From: Perkinsus olseni
Taxonomy: Eukaryota > Perkinsozoa > Perkinsida > Perkinsidae
Direction of reading: 5' to 3'
Length of the DNA: 64,000 nucleotides
Assembly: GCA_013115135.1 (NCBI GenBank)
Contig: JABANP010000013.1
Coordinates: 186,001-250,000, forward strand
A program made the translations under genes and the position numbers. Below the pieces are notes generated by a model that made no database searches, was not told the origin of the DNA, and worked only from the letters and a program-made list of their open reading frames with translations. This document shows, one piece after another, positions 1 to 11,147 of the stretch. How positions within the stretch are numbered: the stretch's first letter is position 1; each line of letters starts with the position of its first letter.

Positions 1-207
1 CGACGCCTCATCATGGAGCTCTTCAGCCTCGGCCTTACCCAAGGGTAACTGTCGTATCTCTTCCATCACTCCAGTGACACATCTATCAAGTGCCTCGTCG
101 GTATCGGAATAGATCAGTCGCTCAGTTGCATTATCTTCTATTTTAACACACAGATGTCTCTTCAATGTCCTAACGGAAGGTAAAGGATCAATAAAAAGTG
201 ACGCCAT
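1..207 (-). CDS. N-terminal part of an unrecognised protein, cut by the window edge
   Basis: On the minus strand an ATG at 207 opens a frame that stays open to base 1 (about 69 residues, beginning MASLFIDPLPSV, later TDEALDRC and GKAEAEELHDE). The sequence just before the ATG reads TTTTGTATTGTTCAG then TAC-ATG, a good 3' splice acceptor that could take the spliced leader or a cis exon. The peptide is hydrophilic and probably helical, with no signal peptide or known motif. It lies downstream of RPB3 on the same strand. The family is not recognised. The start is well supported, but the gene is incomplete. Confidence 0.55.
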   Translation of the reverse strand, partial: MASLFIDPLPSVRTLKRHLCVKIEDNATERLIYSDTDEALDRCVTGVMEEIRQLPLGKAEAEELHDEAS

Positions 208-258
208 GTACTGAACAATACAAAACTAACAAGGATGCTGTCATAACGACAACAACAC

Positions 259-294
<36 letters not shown>

Positions 295-734
295 GATATT
301 GACCAGCCTTCTGACCGCAACGAGACATGACCTCACTCGTACGGCTGCCAAGACGATCATTATAATTATTATGAGCTTCTCGCTATCACTAACGATGTTT
401 GGCCACGAGGACAGATCCATCAACGACCGTCGAAGAAGCTTCACTATAGTGTAGATGAAGGGTGATAAGGTGGTGGTTAAGATCTCTACACCAACACCCA
501 ATCGAAGTCATCAATCTCTGTGGACCACGTATCTGGCCGACGGAGCTGCCTTGGACTACGTCAGACTTATAAATGGTCGGTGATGTTAACGTGATAGACT
601 ACGTCGCAATGGAGCCGAGCAGTTGAATCACGGCGAGGTTGTTCAATCCACACAATACAACTGCACGCGTGCGCAACGAGACGCTAGCTCCCCACTAAAA
701 CGCAACACTCAAGCCAGGGATACGTTTTGGTAAG
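208..734. other. Spacer between RPB3 and the left-edge gene
   Basis: I see no convincing exon here. It holds an uninterrupted GAT/ATG run at about 259-293 (CAT on the minus strand, the sense strand of both neighbours). The rest looks like unique noncoding sequence. Short open frames here have skewed, repeat-driven composition. Confidence 0.4.
259..293. repeat. (GAT)n trinucleotide microsatellite
   Basis: About eleven perfect GAT/ATG units. The same repeat class recurs throughout the window, usually in introns and spacers. Confidence 0.9.
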
Positions 735-2262
735 TCAACCGCCCATTTGCTCATCCTCATCCGCCGCCGCAGGATCGATCGGCTGGCCGAATTCTGAAAC
801 CATCACATGCCGATACTAGGAATCGAACCGGGGACTTCTCGAGACCACTATTACCCTGCTCCCATTTGCCTAGATCCTCATAAAGCCTTATCCACTTCTC
901 TTTGAAGACTTTGATAGCTGCCATCACGATGTCCTCTGGTGGTCTTGCGCCAGTCGACTCAACAGTAAAGTGAACCTGCGAATGTTCAGGTCTGGGCCAA
1001 CTGGAATAAATTCGACGATGAACCCACCACATCAGTCCTTTGCTTCACCGTAATCATGCCCTTGGCTTGGAAGTCATAGTTCGCCCTAGTTACACATTCA
1101 TCGCAAAAACTGAGAGTTGGAGAACTTGAAATCTTGCGGATCCTCAACGCTGCCTTACTCGCAGAGATCCTTTCTCACCACTTGAATACGATCGGCTGCA
1201 TCCAAGTCTAATACCCTCTTCGGACATGATCTCACCACAGCTTTCCTTTGGGCCACCGATAACTTCTCGTACTCTATCGCTCTATCTATCGTTATCACAG
1301 GCTCATACTAACGATGATAGTAATAAGCAAGGTCAAACTCGAAGGGGAAAAGTTATTACTCTGATGGCAACGGTGCCGGTAGGATTCCATTTAGCGTGCA
1401 TTTTACCAACACCCTTCCGTGCCTCCATGTGCATCGTCAATTGCTGATTCCTTCGCAGTTTAGCGATAACAATACCATTACGTCTCTGCGAAGGAGACAA
1501 TAGCCAAGAGGTACCGACAACGGCAACACTACATTCTCCTCCTCAGTTTTGCTCCTGTCCCATAATGGGACTGGCAGAGGCCTCCTAGATTCGGGGATCG
1601 ATGTACCTACCGATACCATACCATTCCCTACTAATGATGAGTGCAGCTTATATTTTTATTACCCTGGTCTACTGGCTGAATATCTAAATGCGTGACATCT
1701 GTTACACCATGGTCCTCTGCTATAACATCCAACGTGTATCTGTATTATTGTTGCTAGTACCCTTACCGTCGTTCACGTCTCAACTTACTTGACGGTACAG
1801 TTGGGACAGGAGGAATAACATTGACAATCTTTGGGGTCACTATAGCTGTCCACTTCCTTCGAGTTGATCGGCAGTAACCCCAACCGATGGGCTATGAACT
1901 ACAGAACAACCCATGGGAGCACTTCAAGATGAGCCGGGATGCAACTAATACTACCTCGTCAAAGAGAGGACTGCTATTCTCCTCAATCGTAACCGTATCA
2001 ATGGCCAATGTCGGCACCTGAGACAGCTCCCTCGTCATCACGACAAACGGCAACAGAAACTTCAGTGTGGTACCTCCGCTATCATTATTCTCCTCAATGC
2101 GTTGGCTATTGCCTGATTGGCATTGAACATGGTGAATTTGATGAGCTCTGGCGTGAGAAGAGTAACCTGATGATGATAGTACTCGGGCTAGTGATCATCC
2201 CCCTCTTCTACTACCTCAATCACCGGCATTGGCGGAGGACTCTTCTTACTGGATGATGCCAT
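735..2262 (-). CDS. RPB3: DNA-directed RNA polymerase II subunit RPB3 (multi-exon)
   Basis: Core Pol II subunit that heterodimerises with RPB11 in the nucleus. Minus-strand exons read in order: MASSSKKSPPPMPVIEVVEE; VTLLTPELIKFTMF with ANALRRIMIAE (the alpha-motif ANALRR); VPTLAIDTVTIEENSSPLFDEV; GLLPINSKEVDSY, then the zinc-type CQCYSSCPNC; GIVIAKLRRNQQL and ARKGVGKMHAKWNP (the RPB3 'GxGKxHAKW' motif); CPKRVLDLDAADRIQV; then FTVESTGARPPEDIV and FKEKWIRL near the C-terminus. HAKW and the Cys cluster favour RPB3 over RPAC1. The start is ATG at 2262. The stop is placed at 735-737 after a final intron that gives an acidic tail; reading through instead ends at 757. At least five introns. It follows the PDZ gene by about 150 nt on the same strand, so it may be trans-spliced from a shared precursor. 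Confidence 0.88.
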
Positions 2263-2409
2263 TAGGATAAAGGCACAGCAAACACCACCACTACAAGCCG
2301 GACGATGGTCTTTGAGGACTCCAACACAAAAAGACGGGGTAAATTCGTATGGACGTTGATACAAGTGTAAGATAACATGGCCGGTCATATTCTTCGTATC
2401 GGTTCCCAA

Positions 2410-4566
2410 TTATTCGCGGGTTCCTCGAGGAATGGTATCCACTCCTCGCTGCTGGGCCATTTCTCTAGCATGACTGGCTTGGTCCTCCAGAGCCCTGAGC
2501 CACGGTGACTCCTCTGTGTGTCGATAAGTCGGTAGTGAGCCCGCAGAATCGAGGGAAGCCCGGCAGGGGACGCCCTGATAACACATCAACTCAGTAGTCT
2601 CGCCACATGACTGTTTACACGCATGACCCAGTTATAACCTCTTCCCTGAGTGCCCTCTCTCGATCGCTGGTCTCTGCCCGCATAGCATCTAAAGTCTTTG
2701 CTAACTGGCCATACTTGCTGCCCTCCACCCTCTCCTCTTCCTCTTCTCCGCTATCATCCTTACCCAATAGCACAGCCCAGAACATCAGCTGTGCCTTGTA
2801 CTCTTCGAAATACTGAAGGGAGAGGTTTTTCCTCGCATAGCAAGTATGGAATGAATCTGCTGCTGCTGCTGCTGATACCTGTGTCTGACCGCCCATGATA
2901 TCCATTGCTAACAGTTTCCTCTCGCGCTTTACAATTTCCAAAGATTCCTTCTCCGACGACTTGGGCAGTTCAACAACTTTCAAATCCGCTAAACGGACTG
3001 CTACTAGACCGATATCACGAGGGGTAGTGAAGATCCGCTCATCCCTGCAATAACAAGATACTATGATACTACGCAATGGCTTAGAATACCTTGCCATGAG
3101 GCACAAGGCTAGCTCATTAATTCGATGGCAATCCTTGGGCAACTTCAATTCGAATGTGTTCAGCCATTTACCCTCACGATTGACTACACTTCGGCATCGA
3201 GCTAATGCCTGTCCCGCTTCTAGAGCTTCTCGAGCCTGCACAGGTGAAGCCTGGCGGAATGGACCGCGCCACCACCACCCAGTACTACCATCTCGCATGT
3301 AATCCCTGCCGTAGCTGGGCATCTTATGACGAATATTTCCACGAAAGGGTCGACCGGTAGAGGCTGCCAGAATGTTGCCAAGTCCAATATAGCCGATTGG
3401 GTGGGCAACCCGACCGCTACTGCGAGATGCACCCATAGAACGAATGGCTCACGAGGAGGAGGAGACACCTACAAGGACGCATTACTAAAGGAGGGCATGT
3501 ACTATAACCTCGGATACTTTTCTAGGACGTAGCTGAGACGCTCCGAGTGATGGAGGCTCCTTTTTCTTCTTGCGCATCGCTCCTATCATCCTGTCAGCAG
3601 CCACGGGGTCTGCCTTGGCACCCGTATAGGGACTCACCCAATTGTAACTAATGACAACGTAGCCTCATACTACCATAATGATTGATGCACACCACAAAGT
3701 GGCCAGTGCGACTAGATTCGCTGATGTGTTAACAGCTCATCAACGAGACAACACGTCCCAAGATAGCGACCCTACTCTTATGAAGCAGCTACCATAGTAT
3801 TACTACCCCCGAAACAGCGGACTTGGGTTATCATCCTCGACCCCCGTGTGATATGATGGCAGCACTTCGGCGGGGCCGAATAGCCTGTTGAAGATGGAGT
3901 CTGTGCGCTTCCGTCGATTCTCGGCTCTATCTTGCTCCATCAGCTCTCGAGCTTTACGAGCTGCCACCTTGAGAAGACCATCCAAGGTCGATCGAAGATG
4001 ATACCAAATAGGTTCACTGAGTGAGCACCTTTTCGTTGTCTACTCCTCTCTCTTTGCACGCCTTCTTCCAAGCTTTCTCTGCCTCCGGGTCCAACAGTTC
4101 AACCTGGTGCCCGCAGGTGAGCATGGTCTGCCATCCACAGGTACTACCGTAAGCCTGAGTGGGCGCTGCTTCATAGCCTTGACGAATGCATAGGGGTCCT
4201 CAAAGTCGGCTACATGGATGCCATTGACCTACAACCCTCCACCAGAGTTGGTCATCATCATCACCACATCCTCAGCATACATGAGTTATCCTATCCCCTG
4301 CCTCCAAACCTGTATTGGCCGCCCAGGTACCACGAGAGACGTATCCTATCTGAAGGGTAGTGTGGCAGCTGCATGGAAAGGAGAAGACGATGACCTCTAT
4401 CCCTTGCTCCTTCTGTAGTGTTGATAATGGAGGAAGGGTATTAGGCCGAATACCAAGTATACTCGGAGCCGTACCACAGTCAGCAGTTAAATGGACGACA
4501 GTCAGGGGAGGAGACGAGTATGATGAGGACGAGGGAGAGGAGGACGAGGACGAGGAGGCCAACTAG
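2410..4566 (-). CDS. PDZ-domain protein of unknown function (multi-exon)
   Basis: Minus-strand exons include a Ser-rich then hydrophobic lead-in (PSILGIRPNTLPPL). A PDZ-like domain follows: IGYVSRGTWAANTGLEAGD, intron, then VNGIHVADFEDPYAFV and RPLRLTVVPVDG. Next come helical charged segments (LLDPEAEKAWKKACKER; LLKVAARKARELMEQD; GAKADPVAADRMIGAMRKKK). The longest exon set, about 2615-3436, contains LPKDCHRINELAL and IGLVAVRLADLKVVELPKS. The end SPWLRALEDQASHAREMAQQ runs to TAA at 2410. The 5' limit is uncertain: no ATG opens the first exon seen (it begins TTG after an AG), so an upstream exon is likely, perhaps within 4570-4752. Joining the PDZ exons and the 2.4-3.6 kb exons into one gene is inference from continuous strand and spacing. 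The role may be scaffolding; the family is not identified. Confidence 0.5.
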
Positions 4567-4951
4567 TTATGGAGTTTGCGGAAGAATGGAAATGAATATC
4601 GACAGTCGACAAATTGTCGAATCCACGTAAATGCGAAATGTTTGTGCGCTCGCCTTGAAGTGTACGTGTACGTTTAGACTGTGCACCCTTGTATCACTAT
4701 TTAACCCCGTGGCTCCGCGAGGACGGGAGACATCTGGTAGAGCTACTTGCAATCATTAGAATCGGCTACTATATGCTTACGAGCGATTGGCTGTTAAGCT
4801 TGTAGTGCCCAGCTTTAACAAGTCAACAGACAGAGTCTATCCGTGTATTGGAGCATCGGATTGCTGGTATTTTAGAAAATGATCCGCGTGAGGATTGGTC
4901 GCCACTTGAGTACCTATAGGGCTGCCCCACCCACTTTTTGCTCCAACCGTA

Positions 4952-5464
4952 ATGATCTCTACGGGCCGCATACTCTTCAATGACGTCCTTGTTATGAGCA
5001 CGTCATCAACTATACCAGGCTATAAAATAGTTAAAACTCTCGGTCTAGTGAGTGGGAGTAACTACAGACAGATTTGCCTGGTATGAAGGCGACCTCATCA
5101 CTGATAGGTACGGTACGAACGCGCGATGCCTTGAAGGATATTCGGTCGGGCCTTCAAAGCTTATTTGGCGGGGAACTAGACCAGTACACAACACTGATGC
5201 ACGAGAGCCGTCTGGAGGCGATAGACAGAATGAAAGAGGTTTGACCGCGTGATAATGCCTATCATATATGCTGAGTCAGGAGTCATAAGTCGGCGCATAG
5301 TGGAGCCTTCTCAGGCCACTCTATCTAAAGGTGGAAATGCTGTCATCGGTGTGAGATTCAACTCCTCCAATATTGCAGCAAACGCATGTGAGGTTATGAT
5401 TTATGGCACCGCAGTGGCTGTCGACGAGGGAGTGGTTAAAGGGGGTAGGGATTCAGATAAATGA
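4952..5464 (+). CDS. YbjQ/UPF0145 (DUF74) family protein
   Basis: A small protein of about 128 residues from three exons: 4952-5057, 5108-5238 and 5315-5464, with GT-AG introns of 50 and 76 nt that keep frame exactly. The joined product has the family layout: an N-terminal beta segment (IPGYKIVKTLGLVSGS), TVRTRDALKDIRSGLQSLFG, a GG-E-x-Y-style helix (GELDQYTTLMHESRLEAI), then GGNAVIGVRFNSSNIA and IYGTAVAVDEG. Bacterial YbjQ proteins are about 105 residues and are proposed metal-binding homo-oligomers; their function is not settled. It is the only plus-strand gene in the first 11 kb. Upstream, TATAG|GGCTGCCCC is a possible trans-splice acceptor. Presence of introns shows it is a resident nuclear gene. 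Confidence 0.85.
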
Positions 5465-5691
5465 TTTTCGATATGTGATTGATTGACTGTTTCCAGTACA
5501 TCTCCAGTAAGTTGTATTGCAGTGCCTGAAAAGTGTGTTAGCTTGCGACGCGACCTGTGATACTCAGTAATACTCAGCCCGCTCAGTGAATGTACGGAGT
5601 TGGTACTAGCAAGTGAGCTGACCAAGTCTGATCGTTCTGCTCTAGCACAGATTAGCGGTAGCGAAAGTAGTATGATTCTCAGCAACCTCAA
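5401..5691 (-). CDS. Possible small secreted protein, N-terminal signal peptide
   Basis: The minus-strand frame starts at 5691 with MRLLRIILLSLPLICARAE, a textbook signal peptide (n-region Arg, hydrophobic core, ARA cleavage site). A Ser/Thr-rich tail follows (SDLVSSLASTNSVHSLSG). The last 20 or so codons overlap the end of the UPF0145 gene on the other strand, so the true 3' end may differ through splicing. No family is recognised. It lies directly downstream of the tRNA-Ala gene on the same strand. Confidence 0.35.
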   Translation of the reverse strand: MRLLRIILLSLPLICARAERSDLVSSLASTNSVHSLSGLSITEYHRSRRKLTHFSGTAIQLTGDVLETVNQSHIENHLSESLPPLTTPSSTATAVP

Positions 5692-5713
5692 TGAAGCATG
5701 TTGAGCTTCAACA

Positions 5714-5785
5714 TGGACGTACCGAGATTTGAACCTGGGGCCTTCTGCATGCGAAGCAGACGTGATACCACTACACCATACGCCC
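5714..5785 (-). tRNA. tRNA-Ala, anticodon CGC
   Basis: 72-nt cloverleaf on the minus strand. The acceptor GGGCGTA pairs fully with TACGTCC, including the G3:U70 wobble that identifies alanine tRNA; the discriminator is A. D-arm GGTGTAGTGGTATCAC. The anticodon stem TCTGC/GCAGA is perfect around loop TTCGCAT, giving anticodon CGC (reads GCG). Variable loop of 5 nt. The T-arm CCAGG-TTCAAAT-CTCGG has one A-C mismatch. No intron, and CCA is not encoded (usual in eukaryotes). Confidence 0.93.
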
Positions 5786-6259
5786 CAGTGACAAATGACT
5801 CTGAAGAACCCTGTCCCTACACGATGCGGCTCTTACAGTTCATACTCGATGCATATGAGACGATCACTAAAGTCTCATACGATGAAATGCTATCATTCCC
5901 AAGCCCGAGAGGCGATCACTCTGGCCTCATCGCTCATTCAGCGGCTATGATTGTCACTGTGTTGGTATCGGTGTCGGTGTCACCAGGACACAGTTCATTA
6001 CTCTTCGGTAGGGCAGTAGACAATTTCGTTTTTGCGTATTAATTCTCACCAACTTTGAACTCATCAACACCTGAATGACGGAAACAGATCACTACAATAT
6101 ACAGAGAATAACTCAGACAGCTACATGAGATTCTCATGCATCCCAAATGTCTCAATGGCAAATTAAAGCAGCAGTGTAGAATCGATCGAGAAAAAGAGCC
6201 ATACTGCCTCGAGCTCGCGGCTGAGAGAAATGATTCGTAAATAAGGAAATTTGGTTCGT

Positions 6260-7596
6260 TCAAGACCAATGAGGCGTCTCGAGGTCTGTCGGTGTCCCTT
6301 GCTTGACCGACTCGGGATGAGCTCCTCCATTAGCGCCTCTTTCCTGCTCGTCTGAGCCTCCAGGCTTTTGTACCCGTTTGGTTATCTTAATGTAGAGAAC
6401 TTCTAAGATGACGGTAGCAGTCGCTATGATGGGGAAGATGAAGCCAGCAAAGCCGCCTATCAAAGCAAGGACCTGGAATAGTTCACTGATACAGCGGTGA
6501 CTAGGGCATCATGTACATCAGATACAGATAGTGCCAACCCAGTGGTGACGACTGTCGCGAACTGCGACGTTGTGAAATGCAAGTCAGCCGAGCCTACAGT
6601 AACAGATACTGGATAGAAATTGGAAGAGCCGAGACGCTCACCTCCGGAGGATTCTAATATATTACTCCGACCGCTATACGAGACGCCTTCCAATCGGGGT
6701 AGCTGCGAGAAATGAGGAGTTATTGGGGAAGAAGGTAGCAATTACCACAACTCACTTCCGCCTTCGTTTCATCGCTACCCTTGTCCCTCCTCACGGTGAG
6801 ACCGACCGTCACAAATTTAGAGTGCCCGAATTGGATCTAGGTAGAACGAAGCATCAGGGATGAAGTACCGCGAGGAGCTTACCTCAATCCAAGATATCTC
6901 GCCAGCGGGCTGACCGTTTTTATCCGGGGTTTGCAGGCCAATAAATGCTCGTCCAGGCTGACGAGGATGAGGTCAAAAGAATCCACCTCCACATTACACC
7001 TACCTGCCCGCCGTCCTCGGAACTGCTATCGATCCAGTTAATCCTGACGAAGGCACCTGAGGAGGCCGTGTGGCCTTGGTGAGCTGTAGATGGTGTACTT
7101 GCCATTAGGGCTGATAGGCGAGTTTATGGTAGGGCAAACCTTGAGGGTCCTATTCACGGGATTCAACCATCGTATAGAGGGAGGGTCCACTGACTCACAA
7201 TTTGGGAACCTGTGATACGCCGATGGCTTTGCAGCCAAGGTAACGATCACCCTCACCTTTGGATATCATAATTCCAGTATACCTCCCATGGACCAACACA
7301 TCCATCACTCTTATCACATTGGAAGTAGAGAAAGATATCCATCGGTTTGAAGGTAGCAATATCTTCCAATGTAACCTCCTCTTGCGGTACCTATTACACA
7401 GCATGGGGACGAGCAGTAGGCCGCCGATGGTATATACCTGATTAGCGAACCTAATGAAGGTAATAGTGGTGTAAATGGCAATAGCAGCTATGAAGACTAT
7501 AAGCGCTAAGATGTGAGCTGAAGGACACTTCACGTCCTCCTCGACTGCCGCCTTAAAGGGTGAGTACGTATTCACGTGATCTTTCAATACGACCAT
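6260..7596 (-). CDS. Putative two-TM membrane protein with lumenal/extracellular domain (multi-exon)
   Basis: Minus-strand exons begin near 7596. The sequence MVVLKDHVNTYSPFK precedes a clear TM helix (HILALIVFIAAIAIYTTITF). Several short soluble exons follow: VDPPSIRWLNPVNRTLKV, QTPDKNGQPAGEISWIE, KFVTVGLTVRRDKGSDETKA and SADLHFTTSQFATV. Near 6463 a second TM helix (IGGFAGFIFPIIATATVILE) is followed by a basic, then polar tail (KITKRVQKPGGSDEQERGAN). This predicts a short cytosolic N-terminus, a large non-cytosolic domain and a short cytosolic C-terminus. I do not recognise the family. Exon joins are approximate. Confidence 0.45.
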
Positions 7597-8072
7597 AAGA
7601 GGGCAAGCAGCAAGGTTCTACGTCGGGGGGACTGCCCATGATGATATTGACTATAATAACAATAAAACACATGAGTAAGTGGAAAGCTCTAATAGATAGC
7701 AAATAGTAGTAATACTAGTAATGATGATGATGATTATAGTAATAGGTGTGACGATACCCGCCGAAGATTGTCCTGCAGGATGAGGTTAGCAGAGTCAATC
7801 ATAGGTGATGACGAGAACTCCTCAGCTTACTCACACTCCACGTGAATTGATATAAGCTTACTGACATGATGATGATGATAGTGGTTGTTATTATAGGAGT
7901 GGTAGTCAGTAGCTGCGCAAAAACCAACTATAATTTATAGTCAACTACATCTATGCTTATACAACACCCAAAAAATAAAAATGTTACTTTCGATAAGAAA
8001 TAAAACGATGAGAGGAGGAAAGGTAGACTTTATTAACCTAGAAGGGTTTTGTAATTACTATTATTAGTAGCA
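7597..8072. other. Spacer, no gene seen
   Basis: AT-richer than its flanks, with interrupted ATG/GAT runs (about 7718-7735 and 7866-7880) and stops in all frames. It probably contains the end of the upstream transcript and the 3' region of the secreted-protein gene. Confidence 0.4.
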
Positions 8073-8503
8073 CTAGAGGGATACCACAGTACTGCTGCTA
8101 CTACTACGTCGTCTATAGCCCCCCCTCTGGCCCCCCCTCGAAGCAGTAGTACAGCCAAGCACACCCCAGGTCTTATAGAGGGATATCCTCTTTGGTGGAT
8201 CATCCTTGTAGTACTTCATCTCAATAACATCACGATTGAACCTCACCGGACGCGTTGTAGACGATGACGATGATGATGTTCTACTGGTTGTGGAAGCAAC
8301 AGTATTCCCATCATCGTCATCATACTCATAGTAATAATAGTAGCAGTTTGATTGATGGTCATCACCTTTGCAACCCATGGGAGATGCTTATCAATCACTG
8401 ACCAAACACGATCATCATCATCTAGACCAGTCACGACACTCAGTCGACAAGAACAACACAACAAGAGCAGTGTGAGAAGCGAGAAGTTAGGATTATAATG
8501 CAT
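8073..8503 (-). CDS. Small secreted Ser-rich protein (two exons)
   Basis: ATG at 8503 opens a signal peptide (MHYNPNFSLLTLLLLCC, cleavage near SVVTG), then LDDDDRVWSVIDKHLPWVAK. A donor at 8365 and an acceptor ending ACTATGAG give an intron of about 38 nt and restore frame to YDDDDGNTVASTTS. The poly-Ser stretch that follows leads to RPVRFNRDVIEMKYYKDDPP, RISLYKTWGVLGC and a basic/Ser-rich end. The joined product is about 129 residues. No homologous family is recognised. The intron is short even for this window, so the join is tentative; the signal peptide is clear. Confidence 0.45.
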
Positions 8504-8519
8504 GCAAAACCTAGTGAAT

Positions 8520-11117
8520 GATAATGATGATATCCTGCTGGACGGCCCTGTTGCTGATACTAGTCCTCATCATCGATCCTTGAGTCCAGAACTGTCCGAA
8601 GGGACTGCCTGTTCTCCTCATCAATGGCAACTTCCTCCAACTCATCCGCTATCCTCTTGCGAGCTTCAGCAGTACCATGCAGACAGACCGCCGATAGAAT
8701 ACTCATCGCTAGTTTCACTCGCCATGAAGTTGATGGCTTGAGTAGGGTGAGGTAGTAGCAGAGCGACTCTGTGGTGGGTATCGCCCTGTTAGCCCCTCTT
8801 CGACGCTTATTACTACCTACTACAAGCATTGGTCGAACAACAAGCGTGTAGTATAACCTGATGATGGTAGTGTTGGCGGATGATCTGCAATGAGGTCGGC
8901 TCTTAAGCAAAGGAGTGATGTGATGAGTATCGGGACGAGCTTGGATCGACAATCATGGGCAACTCTCCTAGCCTACTGAACACCACCATTATGTAGGACA
9001 TGTTACTACACGCCTATCAATAGTACTTCCATCAATCGGCGTCGTCTAACATCCCCTTTGACCCCCTGCACCCTCGCACTTATAACCTCCTCTACATGCC
9101 AAGGGGCCACTTCCGTCACACGACCCTTATCAGGTATGAGATTATGGAGGGTCAGCCTTCCCTCATGCGTGGTATTCAATGCCTTGACACCCCGCTGCTG
9201 CTGCTGTCGTGTCTGAGGCTAGGGAGTACCCGCTACAGCCAACGATGGGCATGCAGTAACGTACTTTCCTAGACTGTGCCACAGTGGTCCTAGCTCGATC
9301 CATGAGGTCCCTTCTAAGCTTGATCATCTCTTGTCTAACCCCACGGGCAGCCATCTCCATTGCTTCACCAATCGCCTGGTAGGTATACTGTATGATTTAA
9401 TTAGGTAGGAGGAGCGACCTCAGGATCTGCAGCATCCGCCTCATCCTCCGCCAAAGGTGTATACCAGCCTTCTAGCTCCCGCTCAACTTCCTTGACAAAC
9501 CCACCATGACTTCGATGAGGATGAGCGGAGCTAGAGACGGTAATCTCTCCTTCCCAAGCGGGTTGATCTGTCCATAGATGATTGAATGCCTCGGCCTAAT
9601 ACTGAATATGGTGTAAGGTCGCTATACTGCTAACATACGATAGGGTCCAGGACCTTCCGTCTACCATCCAAGATCAATTCTGTACACGACTTGTGTTCCA
9701 TCGCAATCTACAAAGTGTGCCGGGTTCAAATCCCAGGCCAGGCATTGAGCTGGTGACCTCCTCCAGTAGACGGTCGATGGTAGTAGCATCATGAATTGGA
9801 CCATGCCCTCTTGCCGAGCCCTCTTCCTCTATACTCTTACGTATATCCGCCTGATGATGACGGTGACTGTAGAGCCTGAGCAGTTAGGCTCACTCACCAC
9901 AGTGTTACTGATACTATCAGCGAGTGCTTGTATACGATCCTTTATGGCAACGACCTCATCAAAGGGCAACCTCCCCTCTAGGTTCCCTTGCCAGGGATCT
10001 CCCCTGCAAGTATCGATATGACCAGCGTCGCTACAGCCCCACTACTCCATCATCAGCCTCCTAGCTGCTGATGGTACATCGACAGTTAGGAAGTGCCCCA
10101 ATGATGATGTGGTCGATAGAAGCGTCTAAGGTGAACGGTCGGGGGGGGTGTGGTTTGTACTACGGCCTCCCACCATATTTTCAGTCAACTGCCTTGTCAG
10201 CGTATCTCCACTAAGCATGAGTAACTCGGCTGTTAGTCGTTCCCTTTCTATTATCATCCTTGCTTCCTTCTCCCTCCTCTTACGATACTTATCAAGGTGA
10301 GCGGATAAGGTAAGATACCCCCGTCGTCTGAGAAGCGTCACAGGCTACTATCTTGCCGCCCAACTACCTATAGTATGTTAACTTATATTCATCGACTTCC
10401 AAACGTATCTCCTGGGCCAACTCCTCGGCTGTAGTCGATGATGATGATGATGACCATGACTCTGCCATAACCAAGACAAGAGCCCTTCTTAGGATCGGGA
10501 CCTGATACCTGAAGGGTCTCTCACCCATTCACTATCCACTACTTTCTTGCATTTTGCACGAAGCCAGTCTATCAACTTGCGGAGTTTATACCACGGTATG
10601 ATTAAGCCGTGCATATTGATAAGGCCGCTGCTGCTGCTGGTGCTGTTGGTGATGCCTTATGCTGCACCTTGATGGGTGGGAAGGAGTTATTACATTTCTA
10701 TCGTTAGTGGGGTTCTGAAGAGTAATCTTGTCATGGGGTGGTTCCGGTAGCAGCAGGAGGAGGCATGTCATACATAAGGATGCTGAGCATAGCACCTGGG
10801 ATGGCCCGGTGGACTAGGCCATAGAACTTCCTCTTTATCTTCACTGAGGCATAGGGAGCTCGGGGGACCATGATCGAGGCGTCGTACAGGCGGGTAGCAT
10901 GCCGATTGTATGACGACACAATACCTTCTTGATGGTGGATACAGGAGTTATAAGCTACCATCTTTAGGCCTGTATCACGTTGCGTGGAGAACGGAAACAA
11001 ACCTGTCAGCTTACACTCAGCACCATTTGGATTGTTATGCCACCGCGTGTCGAGGTCGCGCCGATCGGAGTATGAGGGTTGTATCGGATTCTTGCCTCCA
11101 TCATAGTTCCTGAGCAT
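8520..11117 (-). CDS. Unrecognised multi-exon gene (helical, charged)
   Basis: Minus-strand segments with coding character run from about 11117 (MLRNYDGGKNPIQPSYSDRR; later IMVPRAPYASVKIKRKFYGL) through WYKLRKLIDWLRAKCKKVV (about 10,560), TTAEELAQEIRLEVDEYK (about 10,410), a charged helix KYRKRREKEARMIIERERLT (about 10,270) and KEVERELEGWYTPLAEDEAD (about 9,470). They continue with AARGVRQEMIKLRRDLMDR (about 9,330) and TAEARKRIADELEEVAIDEE (about 8,640). All are on one strand, separated by sequence with splice-like ends, so one gene (or two) is inferred. The content suggests an alpha-helical, coiled-coil protein. No domain is recognised. Confidence 0.35.
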
Positions 11118-11147
11118 CCTGGTATGAGGCTTGTCATGCTTTGTACA

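Noticed and set aside
780..850. Possible tRNA on the minus strand (T-arm-like GGTTCGATTCC)
   Set aside because: No pairing acceptor, D or anticodon stem could be built; only a B-box-like core.
9690..9760. Possible tRNA on the plus strand (CCGGGTTCAAATCCCAGG)
   Set aside because: Four of five T-stem pairs but no acceptor or anticodon stem in the 75 bases upstream.
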